A stretch of 64,000 bases of DNA, from assembly GCA_009617715.1 (NCBI GenBank), contig VTFK01000371.1:398271-462270 (forward strand). The letters are read 5' to 3'. The translations under genes were made by a program, and so were the position numbers. Shown here piece after piece: positions 47,240 to 60,689 of this stretch (the stretch's first letter is position 1; every line of letters begins with the position of its first letter). The DNA is from Plectrocnemia conspersa. Lineage: Eukaryota > Arthropoda > Insecta > Trichoptera > Polycentropodidae. The notes below the pieces were generated by a model. That model was not told where the DNA came from. It searched no databases and saw nothing but the letters and a program-made list of their open reading frames with translations.

Positions 47240-48130
47240 ATCTTCCAAACCCGCGAATAAACAAGTTTAGCTCACTCGACGATTTTTTTATGCAAGAGAT
47301 AACAGCATCACGACTCTCGCGGAAACGTGGAAATATTTTCCGCGGAAAAAAAACGCGTTTGGATGCTGAACAACACAGGATCATAACCGAAATGGGCTTC
47401 CATAATTTTTATTCGTGTTGGCACATCCCGATGTTCCATCATTCAAACTACCTCTTCCTAGACGCGAAGGAGAAAAAAAAATATGTAAATTTACACCTGT
47501 TCCCAGTCGCACTCGTTACCGGCCCGATTTTTTTCCCCTACAATTTTGGTACAAAAAATAACCGCTCGAACAAAAGCACTGGAATCTAAAGGGAAAACTA
47601 TGGCCGTCTGACTTTCGCCTCATTAAAAAGGACCGTTAAAAAAATAATAATCGTTTTTACGAGAACACCCAGTGGGGCGAAACTTTTAATATATATTATT
47701 TATTTTTTAATACACAATTATGTTTTTATTTACATTTATTCAGTTTAATTTTAATTGAATATAAAATATAGTATACATAAATATTTTATTTTTTATATCT
47801 ATGATTGGAGTTCATCCCACTGTAAGCACGCCATAAATTTAACGGTTAAACTGCAGTTAATGCGGCAGTTTTTTGTCGGCAATTTCGCTAAAATTTAGGC
47901 ACTGCGCGATCCAATTATAAGTAGTGAAATACACGAAAAATGGCGTGACTGAAAAAATGGCGTTGTTTCGTCTATTTATTTTACAGAAAAAAACTGCCGC
48001 TTGCGACTGCAAAGCGTGCATGCGCTTAAAAAGTTAGTCCGCTTTGCAAGTTGTAAATTTCGTTTCAAATTGAACCAAAGTCAACATTTAACTTTGAACG
48101 CGATCTTGCACACCACCTGATGTCAAATTT
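47240..48130. other. Mixed-composition non-coding region (two islands)
   Basis: More complex sequence at 47240-47660 and 47810-48130. A 143-codon open frame (47158-47589) is the longest outside mobile elements, but it starts at TTG, has Lys/Asn/Phe-rich composition typical of translated AT-rich DNA, and resembles nothing I know; I do not call it a gene. Confidence 0.35.
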
Positions 48131-48419
48131 TCCTATGATATTAGATAAACTATTAAACTTTGGAATTGCATCACGATAGTTTTGGTGAAAATACAAATCA
48201 ATGCTGTATTAAAAAAAAAATAGTGAAACCATGTGATTTAATTAAGAAGATTTTTTATATTAGTATGAAATATAAATTTTAAAAAAATAAATCAATGATT
48301 TAGAAGATAGGGATTATGCTATTTGTGTAAAATTATTTTTACCAATGATGCGCTTTAATCGAAATAAATAAACTCAATAAACGCTTTCATTCCGCATCAA
48401 ATTCAACAATTTTAGAATA

Positions 48420-48960
48420 TTAAACTTTCCACCGCGTAGGCATTAACTGCTTTCTATCTCGTTAAGAATTCTCTGGTTATTTACTAAAAGTCCGCAATAA
48501 AAATACTTTGGACGAACAACAATGGCCGCGGGAGTTCTCTCTCTGCCGAGAAAATGCCTTTCAAAGATTTTATAACGTTCCTCTTTCTCTCTCCTCATCC
48601 TTTCACGTACATACGTACATACATACATAATATACGAAGAGCTGAGAAAAAATTGACTCCAGCGATTTCCATGCCTGTTTACTTTGAAGAGTCATAACTA
48701 CAAAGCGGCCAATCAGAGACCGAGCGAAATCGCTTTTCCATTGAGTCGCGTAGGCGAGACAAAACTTTTTCTTTATACAGCCCTCGCTCACACGCAAATG
48801 GACTTTCTCTTTTATTCTCCCGAGAATCCGATAACATCGACAGTAAAACCGTGCGGAAGGAGAACCGACGAAAGATCGTAAATTAATCCCTAAAAAGAAC
48901 GCATACGAAAACTGCGTTATTATTCATACGAGCTCGTAAGCGCGCGAGACAACGACTCTT
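48420..48960. other. G+C-richer non-coding island
   Basis: Long balanced block with pyrimidine-rich runs (CTCTTTCTCTCTCCTCATCC near 48581), a TACGTACATACATACA repeat (48606-48628) and CpGs to 48950. Overlapping short frames on both strands are unmatched. Candidate regulatory element. Confidence 0.4.
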
Positions 48961-51364
48961 GCTCTATTTTATTTTTGTTTTATTTTATTTTAATGCCGCT
49001 AATTTCGCCATATTATTCGTCTCTACTGTTTGATGGTGGTCACTAGAATTGTGATAATAAAATTTCTCTGATTCGAAAACTTCTATACACAGATATTTAA
49101 ATGATAATTTGGCCTTATTTGTATATTTATTATTTATTTATATCTATCCCTACATATTGAAATTATTTGATATCTATACTTATTTATGATTATTATTTTA
49201 TTCATTAATAAATCTGTTAATGTTTGCCGACTTTCGACTCTGAACTTTGTGCTCTAGAGAGTCAGGATCGCGTCCCTTATTCTAGCCTGTCGCGATCAAA
49301 AACCATATAGCTTATAGAAGTGCTTGCCAAACACATATTTTGGCGATAGCTATGAGGTGCTAAGAAAATGTAGAATGGTGTTAATCTATTTTAGGTGTGT
49401 AACATAATTTTTATAAATATTTAATTGTATAAGAAAATATCTGTATAGCATTTTGAAACCTACATTTTTAGCAGCGAGAATCGCATCAAGAATTTACAAA
49501 TAAATTTCCAACTATTCAAATATTTAAAAGTAAACGATAAAATATTTTAACACATAAAATTATGAATAATCAAAAAATTCTGTTAGAATAATAAATACAG
49601 GTTCATACATATTTTTATATAATATTTTCAATAAAAGGTAGTATTTATAATTTTAAAAATAATAAAACATTAAATTATATTAACTTAATTTTAACTATTC
49701 TTGCTGCCGAAAAAACTCATTTATTTGCTGTTGATGTGGACTTTACTTTCAGCAAAAGGTTGCAGAAACTGCAACTTGGTATGCTTAAAAAATTTGCAAA
49801 AGTGTTTTGAATGCGACGGCTATGGCAAATATTTTTAGAATAAGAATTAAATAGCACACAATGAATATCGAGAGGAAATAATTCTCACCTTTTTGCTCTC
49901 TGTTTTTATAGATAGTGCAGTATTCATTAAAATATTTTTTTGTAATTGCAAATATGAAGTAGTTGGACAAGTATATACCGAATAATTAAAAATCAGGCGA
50001 AAGTATTTGGTATTCGGATATTCTAATACTTTGATTGAAGTTAATAATCGCAATATTGGAATAGAAATAAAAGCACTTTAATGGAAAACTAAAAAAAATA
50101 GTTAAATCGCTATTTTTGCGATTTAAGTGTTAATTAAAAAACACATTAGTGTTCTTAGAATTGAGTAACAATTTTTTTATAAATCACCATTAACATTGTA
50201 TTTTTGTAAAAATTGTAACTGTAATATCATAAATATTAAAAAATCTGTTTTGAAAAAAAAATATTGTAAATTTATAAATCAGTAGAAAAAATATCATTTT
50301 ATAAAAAACTACAGGTAGATTTTTTATTTTAAAATTAACATTAAATGTCTTAAATTACAAAAGTATGATGTTTGCAGATGTTTGAAATTTTCTCTGACGA
50401 GAAAAATATTACTTTAGATTCATTAAAACAGCTTTCAGGCCCCTAATAGAATTAGTTTTTTATCAAAGGGTGTTTATTTTTATAATTTTGCGTAGTTTCT
50501 GAAGGTTTTTAAAATAATATTTATTATTTATACCTCTCTATTTTGAAGGCTAGTTGACATTAGATATTCATATAAATAGTTTACATTATACTGATTATGA
50601 ATAATTTGACCTTAAAATTTGAACTCGACATCACAAAAATATCGCGTTTGTTATTTACATTCAGAAAACAACCCACAAAATATTACTAATAAACTTATAC
50701 TCCTTATAAAAGGTGGTATCTAAATAAAGATTCTCGTAGGATTTGATGGACTATTTTTTTATATTAGTCGCACAAATGATAGTTTACCATTAGATTTACA
50801 TATTCACATACAATTTGAATTTTATATACATATTGTATCCTCCGTTCTTGGAATAATACATATTTATTTCTGACACTTCCAAGAAAACCAAAATGAAGAA
50901 TAACTTTTCTATACTAGTTAAATAAATAAATCGATCATATTAATGCTGTACTATCAAATTCTTATTATAATTATAAAGGTATTTATTTTTAAACAATTTT
51001 TTTTTTATATATAAAAGTCTAAATTAAGAATGAACAAAACTTTACAAATTTTAATTTGCTTTTTAGCAGCAAAAATTATTATTTCTTGTTGCTACTTCAT
51101 AGATGTTAATCCTATTCGATTTTATAGAACATTTTATTTTAATTCTATTAACAGATTTGAGCTCTTTTAACACTTGTATGTCTGTAACATTATTTATTTG
51201 GTTATGCTCTATTTATTTTGTCCCTTGGTCGTTTTCAGTTCCTATAAGCTTTTGTTTATCTCTCTACGTTATATTTACAAAAAAAAAGTATAATTTTCTT
51301 CATATATAATAGTACTTGAAAACCGTTATAAAAATACCTTATTCTCTTGTTTTTTAACCAGTAA
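48961..51364. other. AT-rich DNA, nothing recognised
   Basis: About 2.4 kb of A/T-rich sequence with one small complex patch at 49225-49300. Confidence 0.55.
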
Positions 51365-52265
51365 AACAAAGAACATTGAATCTGTATATGTTCGTTAGCA
51401 AAATCCAATGTGTCAATTTTTTGCAAAATGGCGACAAGTATAAAAATAGAAATACTCGTAACTCAGTAGGTTTGTATTTTAACGAAAAGAAAAGCCTAAA
51501 ATGAAACGTTTAAAGCCTTACATCTAAATAAAAAAAAAAAAAATAGTTTTTTTGCTTCAAAACAAGCGATGTATCAGTTCGATCGGACCCCCCATACGAG
51601 CCATTTTGAGACTTTCAGAAGAGTTAACGCTCTTAACTGCTTGGTTTTAAAGATTAAAAATGAAATTTTTAGTATCGTATAGAAATACTGAGCATACCTA
51701 TACGTTTTGTATGAAAAAAAATATATAAAATTTTTTACAAAATGGCGGGTAATGTAAAAATGTAAAGTGTCATAACTTTGCAAAATTAAATATAACTAAA
51801 AAATGTCGTATACAAAAGTGTTCAGAAGCTTAATTTGCATTTAAAAAAAATTTTAATTATTTTTTTTTCAAAAAAAACGAGTCTTATGGTAAATTGACCG
51901 GGCCCCCATACGAGCTTTTATGTGACTTGGCATATAGTTAACGCTAGTATTTGGTTCCTTTTAAAGATATAGACTTGAATTTTTGATGCAAAATAGAGAT
52001 TTTGAATATACTTATGATGCCGTTTAAAAAAATTAAAAAAAAAAGTTTTAATTTTCCAAAACACGTTTAGTGTGATGTGTCGATCGACCCACCATACATA
52101 CGCTCATAAGATTTTCAATATAGTTAAGGTCAGTGTGAGCTTATTTATACATATTTAAAGTTGAATTTCTGTGACAGTATAAAATTCTTAAGCACCCTGT
52201 ATATGCTCGTTAGCAAAATCCAATGTGTCAATTTTTTGCAAAATGGCGACAAGCATAAAAACTAT
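51365..52265 (+). repeat. Degenerate tandem array of ~190-320-bp units
   Basis: A block GTTAGCAAAATCCAATGTGT followed by CAATTTTTTGCAAAATGGCG occurs at about 51393 and again at about 52209. Between them, CGATCGGACCCCCCATACGAGC (near 51578), GACCGGGCCCCCATACGAGC (near 51898) and CGATCGACCCACCATACATAC (near 52081) recur, each followed by a GTTAACGCT or GTTAAGGTC motif and then TTAAAGATT- or TTAAAGTTG-like text. The spacing is about 320 then 185 bases, so units carry indels. Not coding. Confidence 0.7.
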
Positions 52266-52379
52266 TTTTTTTATTTTTGTCCATAATATTTATAATACAT
52301 AGTAACTTGATTACGAAATTTTCAAGTTAATTAGTACTGATTTTATTAAACGCATCAACGTTAAATTAACTAGTCCTTG

Positions 52380-52700
52380 TTAATATTCCTGCGTCGAAAT
52401 CTGCTAAATCACGTAGCATAGATCAAAGCAGAGGCGTTTTGTAATTTCTCTCCCTTTTCCGTTGCCTTAATCTTTCCCTTTAATTTGCAGCAGCCCAGCG
52501 TAGGTCTCACAGGGTCGCAAAACCATGTGCAAACTCGTGCACAACTCTTCGAAAAGTCCCTGTTTTGTTTCTGTCCCTTATTGTTCTCAGGCGATGTCTT
52601 TTCGTTGACCCATTTTCTTTGGTGATGGATTGCTCTGTCGTCCGAACGCGTAATACCGTTAATATATCTGTCCAATATCGACGAAATTACGATTCAAGTG
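52380..52700. other. Mixed-composition non-coding island
   Basis: Balanced block with an 88-codon minus frame (52409-52675) that matches no family I recognise. Confidence 0.35.
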
Positions 52701-54539
52701 CGCATAGCATTGTAGTGATAATGTAGCTTAAAATAAATGGGAAAATAGTGCAAAATAAATGTATATTCACGAGCTCTTTTATTTCTTTAAAGCACAAATG
52801 CTTAAATTTAAATAAAAATAATTTATTTTTTACCTGAAATAATTAAAAAATGCACTATATTGCTTGTTTACAAATATTATGCTTTTGTACTGTGCGCTGG
52901 TTTAGCCAAAGATAATTAGAAAATAGCAATGAAGTGTCCCTTACTCAATAAAATAGTTTTAAAACAAATTTTATGTATTAATTTAGAGAGAAAAAATATT
53001 TTGTTAGCATCATAAAATATCTTCGATTTACAGTATGTTGCCTTACTTCTTACTTAATAATTGTTGTGTTTATATCGTTGTAGCGCATTGGGCTGACGCT
53101 TATTATGCGGCAATGGATGACCATATTACATTTTTAAAACATTTTTTCTAGCAACAGTTTTTATAATGTAAATATTCTAAAAATGCAATAAAAAATAAAA
53201 ACAAATTTATAATGCCCATAAAGCTAAAAAATGTAACATTAAAATCAATCCTTAATAATCTGTGCATAAGTTTTGAACATGATATTTTTTCAAATCGTAA
53301 AGCGATTAATAAATAATTAATTTTATTAAGCACTGTATTTTTTTTTGAACTTGTAGTTACTTTACACTTAGATATGTACATATGAAATGTCTAATAATAA
53401 ATAGGACTCGTTTTCATAAGCTTAAAAATAACGTGAACCACAAAAACCGTATTAGAATTATTAAGTTTGGATGCAAAGGGTATATAAAGTAATATTCAAA
53501 TACAATGATTACAATATGAATACATTTATATTAATCAAACCATGAATATGTTTAAAAAAATATTAATCACTGCAAGGGATACGCTTTTTACTATTCATAT
53601 AATATACGTATATATACATACATTTTAATTCAACCCAAACGTATTGAAAGTTCAAAAAGGCATGACTTTTCTATTATTTGCAAGAGCTTAAAAAAACAAA
53701 CCGCCGAGGATCTGAAATTAGGATAAGACCATAAGTATGTGAACCTTTATAACGATTTATACGCTTAAATATCAAGTTTATTTTATTTGTAATTCAACAT
53801 TTTACTAAATATATTTTTATAACGGTTAAATACATTTCGAACCCAAGAAGGAAACAAACTCCTCCCAACTCGTGATCTACGATTTAATTAGTTCTGGCAA
53901 CCAAACTGTGTACCATCAATCTATCGGTACAAACATTTGGAATATATATTCCAATTGATCGCCACGTCGAAACAAGAAGATCTGCGGTTCGTCCGCATTT
54001 TGGTTAAAACTTTCCATTTTGATTAAACCCTTTGTAGGGATCGAATAAAGCTACGACTTTTGTCTGCAAAGGTACGAAACTATACATGTATAACGATATG
54101 AAATTGAAAATGTTTCATTGAAAATTATTTATTAAAGTCGAATATAATTTTGCATTGTTTGGAATGCGATATATATTTACAAACAATACCACGAGGTTTA
54201 ATAAAGTTTAATGAAACACGGAGTCGTATTTATTTTCGTTTTAGAAATTTTAGTGAAGCTTCATTAAACTGAAAGTACGAGTTGACCCTTTTATACTAAT
54301 GAAATTAAGAATTCTGCTCTAATATCATTCATTTTTGCAAAATATAAATAATAAACTATGTTTCTGGTTATACAAAATGTATTTTAAGATATACAGAGAC
54401 TTTTAATTTATTCATACACATGTATATTTATAAAAAAATTATTTAATAATTTTACAATCAATAATACACAAAATATTCAATTATCTAATATGATAATAAA
54501 TTGCTTATTTAAAATATTAATTGTTTGTTGAGATAAACT
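52701..54539. other. AT-rich DNA with a small island
   Basis: A short balanced patch at 53850-54060; otherwise A/T-rich with no features. Confidence 0.5.
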
Positions 54540-54935
54540 TTTTTAATGTAGGATTTCCCTGACCATATTGGGGAAAACGTTAAGAACCACTGCATCGAAC
54601 ACATAATCAGCCACACTACGGCATTACCATTAAGAGCCAGTGGCTGCCGTTAGCTTTGGCACGTATAAGTTTCGTCTGGATTGTAATTAGAATTTAATTC
54701 TCCATAAAGCGTCTTTCGGTGTTCGTGACAAAATTTATAATCGCCCCATTTGAGTCTCCAAGTTTAGGGCCAGGGCGGAGTCTGCGCCCCCATTTCCATA
54801 TGAAAACGGCTCTGTGCTCAAACATGGCGCCTTGTTGTATGGAATAATAATCGGCGACTTGTTAAGACTTTTCGTGCGGCGGTTAAACGGTTTCAATTTG
54901 GACACGTTGACTTTTATTTTCACGCTTCAACGTTT
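54540..54935. other. G+C-richer non-coding island
   Basis: Balanced block with GCCAGGGCGGAGTCTGCG near 54770. The minus frame at 54735-54923 shows no family resemblance. Confidence 0.4.
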
Positions 54936-55194
54936 CTATCTATATTAATCTTAGTGCAAAAGCAACTTTAAGAGAGGCTACGTGTAGAATTTTTATTTAA
55001 AGTTATTTATTATATTAGGGTCTGGCTTAAATTCATCAAGCAGTTAATGTTAAGTATATTAATTTTTATTAATAAATATTTTTAACTGCGCTGAATTTTA
55101 TAAGCTATTATTATAAAGACTGGATTATTAATTGCGTTATGTTTATTTATTTTCATAGTAAATTATATTGTCCCATCTAACTAGATATTATCCA

Positions 55195-55830
55195 ATGCAC
55201 TCGAGCGCGAACAGATTACTTCGTACATACTATAATAAGCAAGCATAGCGTTAGCCCGTTGATGTATAGTGTGTTTTCTAACAATGGCCGGTATGACGGC
55301 CCTCGACCGCAAATCCTATTTGGATGTTGGCGCAACCACACCAGACAAACAAGTGTAAACACCACAGCCACTTTGAGCAATGCCATAATGGCCACTGTCT
55401 ACTACATCTTTCATGTCCTGCAACAGTGATACTTAAGAGACCCCCAACAGAGAAAACCATGCACGCGACCATCCATCTGGATATTTAATAACAACCGGCG
55501 TTATTCAAATTCAGTTGCAACTTCTGTTTTATGATTTCCGACTTTTGGCGGAGCAGCAGCAACATGTGCTATTATAATATATTTTCCGAATACCACTCTG
55601 AGAAGTATTATACTACGTGTGCTCTTAAGCATGAATAGACAAATATATTGTATAGGATGCGGCAGAGAATCATGCGATTATAAAGAACAGTTTTATCTGG
55701 CGTCTCAACTATCTACAATATGATATCAGCATCGTTTTATTTAATATTTATAAACCAGTGGACTGATGCATTACGTGCGTATTACTAAAATTACGCTTCA
55801 ATCGTGACCACTCAACGTTTATTTCGCCAC
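55195..55830. other. Mixed-composition non-coding region
   Basis: 55200-55600 is balanced in composition. One minus-strand frame contains CGVYTC, superficially like an Ig domain, but it lacks the surrounding Ig residues and splice sites. Confidence 0.35.
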
Positions 55831-55883
55831 CAGCTATGCACTAAAAAAAATTTAAAAAAATCGAAGTCTCCGTTTTGTATCGA

Positions 55884-57422
55884 TTAAGTAACGATAATGA
55901 ACGATAATTTTCGGTATCTTTTCATTATCCATTATCGTTCGATATCGATAATGAATTTTTTGATATTCAATCTCAAACGATAGTGATCGATAATGTCGTT
56001 TGTTTAAGCGATATTTGGCGGAAAAGTACAAAATAAAACAATGTTAACCAACGGCGCGTGAAATTATGCACCCTTTGACTTCACATTTATGGCCGAACTA
56101 GTCCTGGTACTAGAAAAAGTTAAAGATGTGAGTGAGGGACTTTCTGCTGATGATTCACTGACCGCTCAAAACATATTCCCATTTCTCTTACTTGGAAAAG
56201 TGCTCGCTGCTGACACAACTCACAAAAAAAATTCATCATTGAATTTCAGAGACAAATGGAACGAGTTTTGCCGAAACCTAGTACTGAAGAGCACCATGTA
56301 CGTATGGCCAACAACATTACCCGTATTATAAGGTAATTTACTCAGTTCAACAAGAAAGAGCCCACTCTAAGAAGATTTCTTGACTCACTTACATCGTCTC
56401 AAGAGGTTGAACAGGAAACTCCAACAAGGCAGCATATCGGACTGGCATTAACTCCTGCCCTCGAAGACATGGATCTCGTGGATCAGTTGGTGGCTGAAAA
56501 AGCTCAGCATGAGACTCGAAATCGGACAAAATCGGCAAGCACTCTTTCAAGATTTATCCCGGACCTTCATCTTATAAAATTGCTGTATTGACCTGGTGAA
56601 AAGACTACAACGGGATCTTCCTGTTGTTGGCGGCTGAAGCCAGTAAAGTGAACGGGTTTTTTCTGCTAGAGGAAACCTTATAACATCTCAGAGTATAAGG
56701 TTAGACCCGTCAAATGTTGAGAAGATCCTCTAATTACAACTGAATCACAATAGAGTCCGTATCACTAAATACAACATTGGAATTCCTATTGTTGAAGAAT
56801 TACCTGTCGGAGAGAGGCATGATGAGGAGAGTGGACCATCATTTTTAACTCCAAGAAGTCGTGCTGGTTCTGCATCCAGTGCAGCAAGTAAGGATTCCCG
56901 CAACACTGAATGTGACTCCAAGAAAAGCTCAAGACAGTTACCGAAAACTTAAAAAAAAAGTTACAAAGAATTGTGTATGCTCCAGATTCAGACTTGTTGT
57001 CAGCATTGGTCCTTCAGAGACTATCAGTGCAAGTTACACAGAATCGGAGGCAGATACAGAAACTGATTAAATACTTATCTTGCTGTGAATGCATCAATGC
57101 ATCTTAAAAAATGATTAAAATAAGGTGAATTTTTTGAGATTTTTATGTATGATTTTTTGGCTATAAAGATAAAGTAATATTTTTATTATTTAATGTTCTG
57201 GTTATTTTAATTTATAACTGGTAATTTCAGATAATTTTGTAATAATAATTTAATAAAATTTTGGTAACAATTTTTTTTTTATTACAAACGAAAGTTTTTT
57301 TTTTGAGGTTGTACAAAATTAAACAATATTTATAGTAATATTAAACGATATTATTTATATTAAACGATATTAATCGATAACAAACGTTGTTATCGATTAA
57401 TATCGTTCATTTCGCTCCTTAG
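55884..57422 (+). mobile_element. Non-autonomous hAT-like element 3 (ends approximate)
   Basis: The ends are related as inverted repeats: TAAGTAACGATAATGAACGA on the left and, read inward from the right, CTAAGGAGCGAAATGAACGA. Both are followed by subterminal clusters of TATCGAT/ACGATA palindromes (55884-56005 and 57340-57410). Inside are the remains of a transposase with a hAT-type C-terminus. No clear 8-bp target duplication was seen, so the boundaries are uncertain by some tens of bases and the element is older than the other two. Confidence 0.6.
56089..56952 (+). pseudogene. Eroded hAT transposase (element 3)
   Basis: A frame FRDKWNEFCRNLVLK (56248-56292) is followed, after a shift, by EPTLRRFLDSLTSSQEVEQE (around 56358) and LSRFIPDLHLIKLLY (about 56546-56590). 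Near 56657 another shift gives FSARGNLITSQSIRLDPSNV then EKIL (about 56658-56730), which is the hAT dimerisation motif, with one stop right after it. The tail is Ser/Arg-rich. Most of the catalytic core is missing. Confidence 0.6.
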
Positions 57423-57589
57423 GAACAACGCAAAGACAGTGTAAATGATAAAATAACTAATTTATGTACAGAAATATTTTTAAATTAATATTTATTTCTT
57501 GTATTTGATTTTATATTTTATTTTCTAGTAAAACCAAAACATATATATTTTTTTTTTTTTTAATATAGAGATAATTCAATATACTATTT

Positions 57590-57840
57590 AGGTAGTAAAA
57601 TAAATCTTTTTTTGCACAGCTAATAAGTTCATGTATGTTAGTTTGGAGACTTTTATGAGCGTGTTTGCGTTTATGAGTGTTTTCAATTCAAATGATGCGG
57701 TGGAACGACCATAATACCTTAATGGATGTTCACAGCCGTTAATGTACTCCAAACACAATGACCAAGAATGAGGCTTTCCATTCGGTCGCTCGTTGTATTG
57801 AGTACTGCGAATTAGGGGTTCAACCATTGTTAATTATAAC
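57590..57840. other. Mixed-composition segment, unrecognised
   Basis: A 79-codon minus frame (57588-57827) with no known motif. A one-sided AAAAGGGTTAA near 58019 could be a lone piggyBac-type end. Confidence 0.3.
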
Positions 57841-58059
57841 AGTGTGTTTGTATATAGCGTGTTTATTTACGGAAACTACAATTAATCGATAAATAACTGT
57901 GAAATAAATAAAAACTTTTCCGGATTTTATATTTATATCTATAACCTTTTTGTCTTTGTGATATTAATGAACGATGTTTTAGACATTTCGTATCAAAACT
58001 TAATACGAGACGTCATGTAAAAGGGTTAATAATTTGCATTAAAGCAAAGCTGCAGATTT

Positions 58060-58760
58060 TTAATCTAAATTAAACGCTTTGTTTGAGAGATCTGGGGGCA
58101 AAAATATGCTTGTCTCATCGCCGATGCGTATTTCTTAACTCTAATTTAAATTACAAAATATCTATGTATGTTACTTCTTTATTGTGAATTGTTATGTATG
58201 TGAAATAAAATAAGAATATAAATTCTAGAGAGATAGAAAATGTATTTTTTGATATGGGTGTTTGATATATGAACCCGCCCTAGTGGTGAACGACGAGTAG
58301 TATAAGTTTTTTTTATTGAAGCTTTAAAGGATCATGAACGAGCCACCGGTTGACAAGCTATTCGCTTATGCTGTTTTTGTCCTGTACATTACATAACAAC
58401 CATCACCTGCCACCATGTGACAAATTAATTGAAGTCCACGGTAAACCACTCGAAGCGCTAACTATCAAAACGATGCAACCCTTGAATACTAATACAAGAA
58501 ATTCTACACGGCGCACTCGGGTTGAGACTTGAATATCTAACGAGACTTACCGGCAAGAAAGCCATTCTCACCCCGGCTGGGTTGATTTTCGGGGGTGGAT
58601 TTCGCGGAACACAAGAGAAAGGCAACATGACGAGTATTTAAGACGTAAATAATAAGTTGTTTATTGGAGTGACGCTCGTTTTGCATAATTCGGCAAGGGC
58701 ACGAGGGTGAATATTAAGGCTAACTCGATTAGTCTGATGTCATATTTATGCAAGGTGCCG
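58060..58760. other. Mixed-composition non-coding island
   Basis: Most complex between 58280 and 58760 (CACCTGCCACCATGTG near 58404; a CpG-rich patch at 58560-58720). No gene recognised. Confidence 0.35.
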
Positions 58761-58929
58761 AAGGGGTGACATAAACACATTTTTCAAAAAATAAATATTA
58801 GCATGTGCTACAAATAAGCGACCCCAGCTGCTTCAGGCAATTTATGGAAGATTGTATTTTTTTATATAATATATGAATTTTTGAACTAGCAGATCGTTAA
58901 TTGAAAAGGCAAAAAAAATATATATAATT

Positions 58930-59225
58930 ATTTTAACATACAAAAATACATAATATGAGTAAGATTAAATAATCCATAGTAAGAATGAAATAAAAAAAGA
59001 ATATAATTAAATAATGCGAATCGGACCAGCTCCTCGTAGCTGACGTTAAACAGATCAATGTGCAATGCCAGCGCATAAGGAGCCGAATAACGAGAGCCAT
59101 AGGCTCTGACGGTCATCAAAAAACGACTTGAAGACATTCTAAAACCCAAAACTGACATCCCTTGCAAATAATTTGATTGCTAACAGCACACTTCAGTAAT
59201 TTAAATAAATGTTTAGCGACATTAA
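58930..59225 (-). mobile_element. Retroelement 3' fragment, dispersed family copy 4
   Basis: The best preserved copy of the coding end: on the minus strand RFLMTVRAY...LHIDLFNVSYEELVRFALF is open over about 80 codons (58928-59167). On the plus strand CAGCTCCTCGTAGCTGAC at 59027-59044 is identical to copy 1. Homology extends to the TTTAGCGACAT motif near 59212, shared with copies 1 and 3. Confidence 0.6.
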
Positions 59226-59527
59226 ACTCTCAATGCTTGTAAAAGAAAGGCGCTGGGATACAAGAACGGATAACAAACAAATATCCTCTTACTATATACA
59301 ATAGGTAATCGAAGAATCTTTTCTAATTATATATTATAATTTTTAATATACAAATTTACACAAAACAAATATTTTAAATACTAATAAAATGGATAAAAAT
59401 AGAAACTAGTTAAAACTAAAATTTAATACCAAACATTGTAGTTAATTTGTAAAGATATGAAATTATATTTCACATAAAATATACACACATTTCTAATATC
59501 TTATATAAAATTTAGTACAAATTCATC

Positions 59528-59622
59528 TAATTACAGAGACTTTAAAACTTTTAATGAGCTGCCAAAATCAATCAAAAACAATTGTAAAGTAATTAAAAAT
59601 CATTTTCTCAATAAATTTTAAC
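59528..59622 (+). pseudogene. Possible LINE ORF2 C-terminal scrap
   Basis: The frame YRDFKTFNELPKSIKNNCKV ending NHFLNKF-stop (about 59531-59622) resembles the extreme C-terminus of non-LTR ORF2 proteins (a FNxLPxxIKN..xxF pattern, compare NSLPRKIRNSKNITGFL in the LINE at 28555). Too short to be certain. Confidence 0.3.
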
Positions 59623-60689
59623 AGTGAACATTCTATTTATTTTTAATATAAATATTTTAACCCTTAGTTATTTTATTATTTTCTCTGAACAACTTAATTT
59701 TTAATAAGACATATTACAATATACTATTATGAATGTAAGATCAATAAGATATGCTTTCTGTCTGTCAAAATAAATTTGTTATATCAAAGTACTTCCTAGA
59801 AATTCCTTTATTTACTTAAACTCCATCTCACTCCATTCCTCTTTGTATTAAACTTTAAATAAGTCAGATAAAATTGTAATGAATAGATTATAAAATATAT
59901 ATATATAAATAGATGTTTCGAAAAAAAACGATAAATAACACCAAAGCGCAATTTACTATTTATACAAATAACACAATTATAAATATTTTTTATCTACCTT
60001 TTTACTTTTAACGACTTGTATGATTACAAAGATTTAATGGCGCCATTAAATGTAGCACCTGTGATAATAACCATGCTAAAATTATTGGTCTAATTAAACT
60101 TTTCATTACTCAAATAAAACATGATTGTATACTCATACATACATATATAAATAATCTAAGATACTGCGTATTTTGAACTCTAAAATATAATTTATTTATC
60201 TAGCAATGTTAAGAAACTTAATCTTTAATATATATTACTCGCAAAATTTGCTCTTTAGAAATCAGCCCCTTGGGAAATTGCCTTAATTTTACTGTATTTA
60301 TTTTATATACGATAATCTGGTAGTACTATCAATAATATATAATATAAGTACAGATAAAATATTCTCTGGATACTATTAAAGGGTAATGCAAAATTTAATT
60401 AGGTGTTTTTATTGATTGTCTAAGTTGTTGTATAATATATAATACTTTTAACCTCATTTTAATATTAGGCTGTTAAATAAAATTTAAATAAAGCCTAAAA
60501 TCATAATGCATAATACAATAAAAAGATTTAAGTTCTTAAGAACTTTATTGTTTTATTTAAAATTAGTGTAAATAATTATTAATTAGTTACTTCGAAATGT
60601 AGTGTTGCTTATAAAATTGTATAGGAGTAAAATAAAATTTTCAATTTATGTATTTCATAAACAAAAGTTGATTTAGACAAACTTAATAT
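59623..60689. other. AT-rich DNA, nothing recognised
   Basis: A/T-rich filler. Confidence 0.6.

Noticed and set aside
47158..47589. 143-codon open frame, longest outside mobile elements
   Set aside because: It has a non-ATG start, AT-driven residue composition and no motif or splice context; likely chance.
55278..55472. Ig-like CGVYTC in a minus frame
   Set aside because: No companion Cys/Trp pattern, a stop nearby, and wrong strand for the dpr gene.
57985..58029. piggyBac-like end AAAAGGGTTAA
   Set aside because: Single-sided; no TTAACCCTTTT partner found upstream.
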